Assembly: GCA_021927905.1 (NCBI GenBank)
Contig: BLLK01000045.1
Span: forward strand, 992,001-1,056,000
Length of the DNA stretch: 64,000 bases
Direction: 5' to 3'
Origin: Chaetoceros tenuissimus
Lineage: Eukaryota; Bacillariophyta; Thalassiosirophyceae; Chaetocerotales; Chaetocerotaceae
The notes beneath the pieces are model-generated. The model saw only the letters and a program-made list of their open reading frames with translations, had not been told where the DNA came from and did not search any database. Positions 61,546 through 64,000 of this stretch are shown in pieces; within the stretch, counting starts at the first letter, position 1, and every line of letters starts with the position of its first letter. The position numbers and the translations under genes were made by a program.

Positions 61546-62646
61546 ATGCCACATAAACTTTCTAGTAAAAGGGGAGGACCACGAGGTAATTTTCGTCCGC
61601 GTGCACATCCCATACCGAATCAAAATGCTCAAGAAAGACCTCAAATCAGTCCGCATGCACGACAGCCAGTTATGAATTGGAATGTTCGCGCTCCACAGTT
61701 CCGTCCTTATATTCATGGTGGCCAATCTCATCCTATAGCATTCAAAAGTATGCCTGAGCAACAATCACAGGGGTTTCTTCCTGGTCAAAATCAGTATGAA
61801 AAGAAAAGAAATCCAGAGACTGACACAGATAGTGGTGACCAGGATTCAATCCAAGAGGAGTTGGGAGGCTCTAAAGTTCATGCTTTCCCTACCAGATTAT
61901 ACACCTTCGTATCATCACCTGATCCATCTTGTATATGGATGCCTGGTGGAAAGTCGTGGTCAATTACAAACATTCACATGTTAGCTCAAGCTATGATGAA
62001 ATATTTTCCTGAACTATGTCACCCATTGAATACGATGAATTTAGAAACAATTGCAAAGACAAGAGTAAGCCAGTTGTTGAAAGAAGCAAGGAATTGGGGA
62101 TTTGAAGAAAAGAAGCTTGACAATAGCGATGGTAAATATTATGAACATGAATGCTTTGACAAGAATCAACCTAATCTGTGCAAATACATCCGACCAAAGT
62201 CTGTGAAAAGACCACTTCGAGCAGTAGATTCTGATCTAATCAGTCCACCTAGAATGGCGAGAAGGAGAATGTCCAAGGACATTGATCATATTTTCCAAGA
62301 AAACAAATCTCAGCAACAGAAAGAGGACGAAGATGTGATTTTCATTCAAAGCGCAACAGTGAAGAAGCAATCTACTCCAAGGAAAGCTGATGGTGCCTCA
62401 TCACCTATTACTCCTGGATTTACGCTCACAAATCAAGTAAGCCCTACTACTCCACATTCTCATTCTTCGGGCAGATTACAATCAAATAGAGGAAGATCCA
62501 AGTCATCATCTTCCCCAACAAGGGTTTCATTTCCAGTGTCAAAACGAGGTAGGAAGGTTTCAAGTGCAAGAGATGCTCGCTTGAATATTCCGATTCAATA
62601 TGATGAACCATCCCCAGCTCATTCTTTGACACCAAGGCGTCATTGA
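61546..62646 (+). CDS. Divergent HSF-type DNA-binding protein
   Basis: A 366-residue protein. Residues about 107-225 look like a heat-shock-factor DNA-binding domain of the diatom-expanded kind: FPTRLYTFVSSPD, CIWMPGGKSWSITN, MMKYFPELCHPL, RNWGFEEKKLD, YYEHECFDKNQPNLC. The last matches the family HexFxRxxPxLC signature, and the others match the LYxML, W.xxGxSFxI and RQLNxYGF positions in order. Where canonical HSFs have SFVRQLNTYGF, this has TRVSQLLKEARNWGF, so the recognition helix is changed. The N-terminal 100 residues are Gln/Pro/Arg-rich; the C-terminus is Ser/Pro/Lys-rich with basic patches. No oligomerisation heptads were seen. Confidence 0.72.
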   Translation: MPHKLSSKRGGPRGNFRPRAHPIPNQNAQERPQISPHARQPVMNWNVRAPQFRPYIHGGQSHPIAFKSMPEQQSQGFLPGQNQYEKKRNPETDTDSGDQDSIQEELGGSKVHAFPTRLYTFVSSPDPSCIWMPGGKSWSITNIHMLAQAMMKYFPELCHPLNTMNLETIAKTRVSQLLKEARNWGFEEKKLDNSDGKYYEHECFDKNQPNLCKYIRPKSVKRPLRAVDSDLISPPRMARRRMSKDIDHIFQENKSQQQKEDEDVIFIQSATVKKQSTPRKADGASSPITPGFTLTNQVSPTTPHSHSSGRLQSNRGRSKSSSSPTRVSFPVSKRGRKVSSARDARLNIPIQYDEPSPAHSLTPRRH

Positions 62647-62730
62647 GATAATCTTGTAGTATACTAAAGATCAATTTACTTAGCGTGTAAACATTATAGA
62701 TTTATTTGAGAACATGTTGTGTATTTCTTT

Positions 62731-63567
62731 CTATGCTATAATCAATATAATCGATAAGGCGAAACCAAGAGATGTCACTAGTTTCGAGATCTGAAAATTG
62801 CTCGCTGATCCCTTTATACTTGGCGTGCAAACTTCAAGTGGTTTCTTTCGTCGCCCATATTCATTCTTTTTGAAAGGAGCTCCTACAAAGTCGTATGAGG
62901 GATCTCGTTCGTGAGGTTCCGATGATACCTGATTGTCAATTAGATCATCACACATCCAAAGATCCTCCTCATAGCCACATGTTCTGAAGAAGTTTAAACA
63001 TACACTTTGACACATTGGAAGAGACTCTTCATCTTCGTCGCATCTTGGAAAATTAATCCAGCACATGTACTTTCGATAGGCTTCTTGACATGCCCGGTTC
63101 TTGTGAAATCTCCTTTTGGTTTTTCCCTTGTTTCCAAACTCATCTATCCCTAACTTTCGAGCTGTTTTGTTCGTTTCGATGGCTATTCTCTCTTCAATGA
63201 TTCGAATAGTTTCTTGCTCAATCCATCGATCCTTTGTTTTTACGTTGAAAGACTTCCAGCGGCCATCTGGGAAGTTTCGATCAGCTTCAATGCTCTCGAC
63301 GTTTGGAACGCAAGGAGGATAGTAGTTTGCAATGTATTTTCCACAGAACGACATACAATGCTCGCCTTCGCCATCTTCACATGGACCTCCCTTTGTCCCA
63401 TTTTTCCACTGTGCTAGAGCAAGTTTTCTAGCCTGTCTTTCCTTCACGGTGCTGTTTTTGTAGGTCGTTGGGAGATAACGGTATGAGCAAGTTCCAGACT
63501 CGTACCCTGAAATTTTGCATGCGAATGCATTTGTAAATGAAAACAAAAGGAGCGCGATTGCGATCAT
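62731..63567 (-). CDS. Secreted or GPI-anchored protein with Frizzled-like Cys-rich domain
   Basis: A 278-residue protein with a signal peptide (MIAIALLLFSFTNAFA) and a hydrophobic C-terminus (LVTSLGFALSIILIIA) preceded by a small-residue SASNF stretch, the layout of a GPI-anchored protein. The middle has 14 or so cysteines. YRKYMCWINFPRCDEDE followed by LPMCQSVCLNFFRTCGYEE and LWMC resembles the second half of the Frizzled/secreted-Fz CRD (C-x(7)-FPxC ... CxxxC ... C). The first half (KISGYESGTCSYRYLP, CEDGEGEHCMSFCGKYI) is compatible but not clear. Ligand unknown. Confidence 0.75.
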   Translation of the reverse strand: MIAIALLLFSFTNAFACKISGYESGTCSYRYLPTTYKNSTVKERQARKLALAQWKNGTKGGPCEDGEGEHCMSFCGKYIANYYPPCVPNVESIEADRNFPDGRWKSFNVKTKDRWIEQETIRIIEERIAIETNKTARKLGIDEFGNKGKTKRRFHKNRACQEAYRKYMCWINFPRCDEDEESLPMCQSVCLNFFRTCGYEEDLWMCDDLIDNQVSSEPHERDPSYDFVGAPFKKNEYGRRKKPLEVCTPSIKGSASNFQISKLVTSLGFALSIILIIA

Positions 63568-64000
63568 TGGATTGTATGATGTTCACTAAAGAGTTGGTAT
63601 ATGACAGAGAATTCGTTGGAACGTAAATTCAAATTTTCGTGTCACTTTTTTTCAAAATTATTTACCTTAAACGATTGGTACCAAAGATTTATCTCCTCCT
63701 TGACTCAAGACTGCTTCGGTGTCAGTGTGACTTAGTATAAAGAATATGGAATAACAATAACAAGAATTCCATTAATTTTTTCATGTAGCTCAATGCTAGT
63801 ACAAACAAATCATACTATGGAAGTTTTGGACATGTATTTAGTCCATCCTTGGTATCTTTTATCCATCTGCTTTCGATTTTCGATGACTGTAGAACAATGA
63901 GGTAGCGAGGAAAATATACTTTTTGTCTGATAAAGGAGGGTGCAAATCTATTGCTTGTGAAATAACGAGATGTACCCAGGTTAGTCTAACCAGCTATTCG
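63568..64000. other. Window end, intergenic
   Basis: 433 bp upstream of the Frizzled-like gene. No coding signal was recognised; a gene may begin or end beyond the window edge. Confidence 0.5.

Noticed and set aside
1-64000. Transposons, LTR elements or virus-like copies
   Set aside because: No transposase, integrase, reverse transcriptase, capsid or terminal-repeat signature was seen on either strand.

Overview
The window reads as nuclear DNA of a diatom, most likely a centric one. It is AT-rich and gene-dense: about 42 protein-coding loci, one tRNA, short spliceosomal introns (mostly 65-250 bp, GT-AG) and many gene ends less than 100 bp apart. Three proteins start with a signal peptide followed by a Phe-containing cleavage motif of the diatom plastid type (EAFSAH, SHSFST, QAFSAT), which points to a secondary red plastid. 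A divergent HSF-type DNA-binding protein and a serine/proline-rich FG-GAP surface protein also fit diatoms. Three core ciliary proteins (IFT140, AHI1/jouberin, B9D1) and an LC8-type dynein light chain imply a lineage that still builds a flagellum. Centric diatoms do so in sperm; pennates do not. No virus-like element, transposon or CRISPR array was seen.

Layout. 1-8.6 kb: 3' end of IFT140 with an ankyrin-like tail, a plastid membrane protein, a BASS4/SLC10A7-type transporter, ribosomal protein L23a, AHI1, and head-to-head with AHI1 an LC8 dynein light chain. 9-16 kb: a tiny two-exon gene, RNA polymerase II subunit RPB11, WDR82, and a 1123-residue protein with three copies of an unnamed Cys/His module. 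16-21 kb: two secreted proteins built from a recurring EPVDA repeat, then a divergent pair of nearly identical 101-102-residue genes lying as an inverted duplication. 21-29 kb: NLE1, PHF5A, a PH-domain protein, a small membrane protein, ZSWIM7, PRPF38B and tRNA-Ala(UGC).

29-44 kb: a 2H phosphoesterase, a plastid-type methyltransferase, a gp78-like RING/CUE ubiquitin ligase, fucose mutarotase, an FSH1-type hydrolase without its serine, a MYND protein, and a 1613-residue phospholipase C with a very long coiled-coil X-Y linker and changed catalytic residues. 44-64 kb: FG-GAP surface protein, a broken RCC1-like gene, prefoldin 6, B9D1, WW, RING and FKBP proteins (the FKBP ends in a CaaX-like box), a 57-bp minisatellite, TDP2, NAA38, a triple-WW protein, an MRS2 magnesium channel, an HSF-like factor and a Frizzled-like secreted protein.

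Most genes are unrelated housekeeping neighbours. The shared themes are the cilium (IFT140, AHI1, LC8, B9D1), nuclear RNA production and processing (RPB11, WDR82, PHF5A, PRPF38B), DNA repair (ZSWIM7, TDP2) and plastid or surface proteins. All identifications come from reading motifs by eye; no database search was run.
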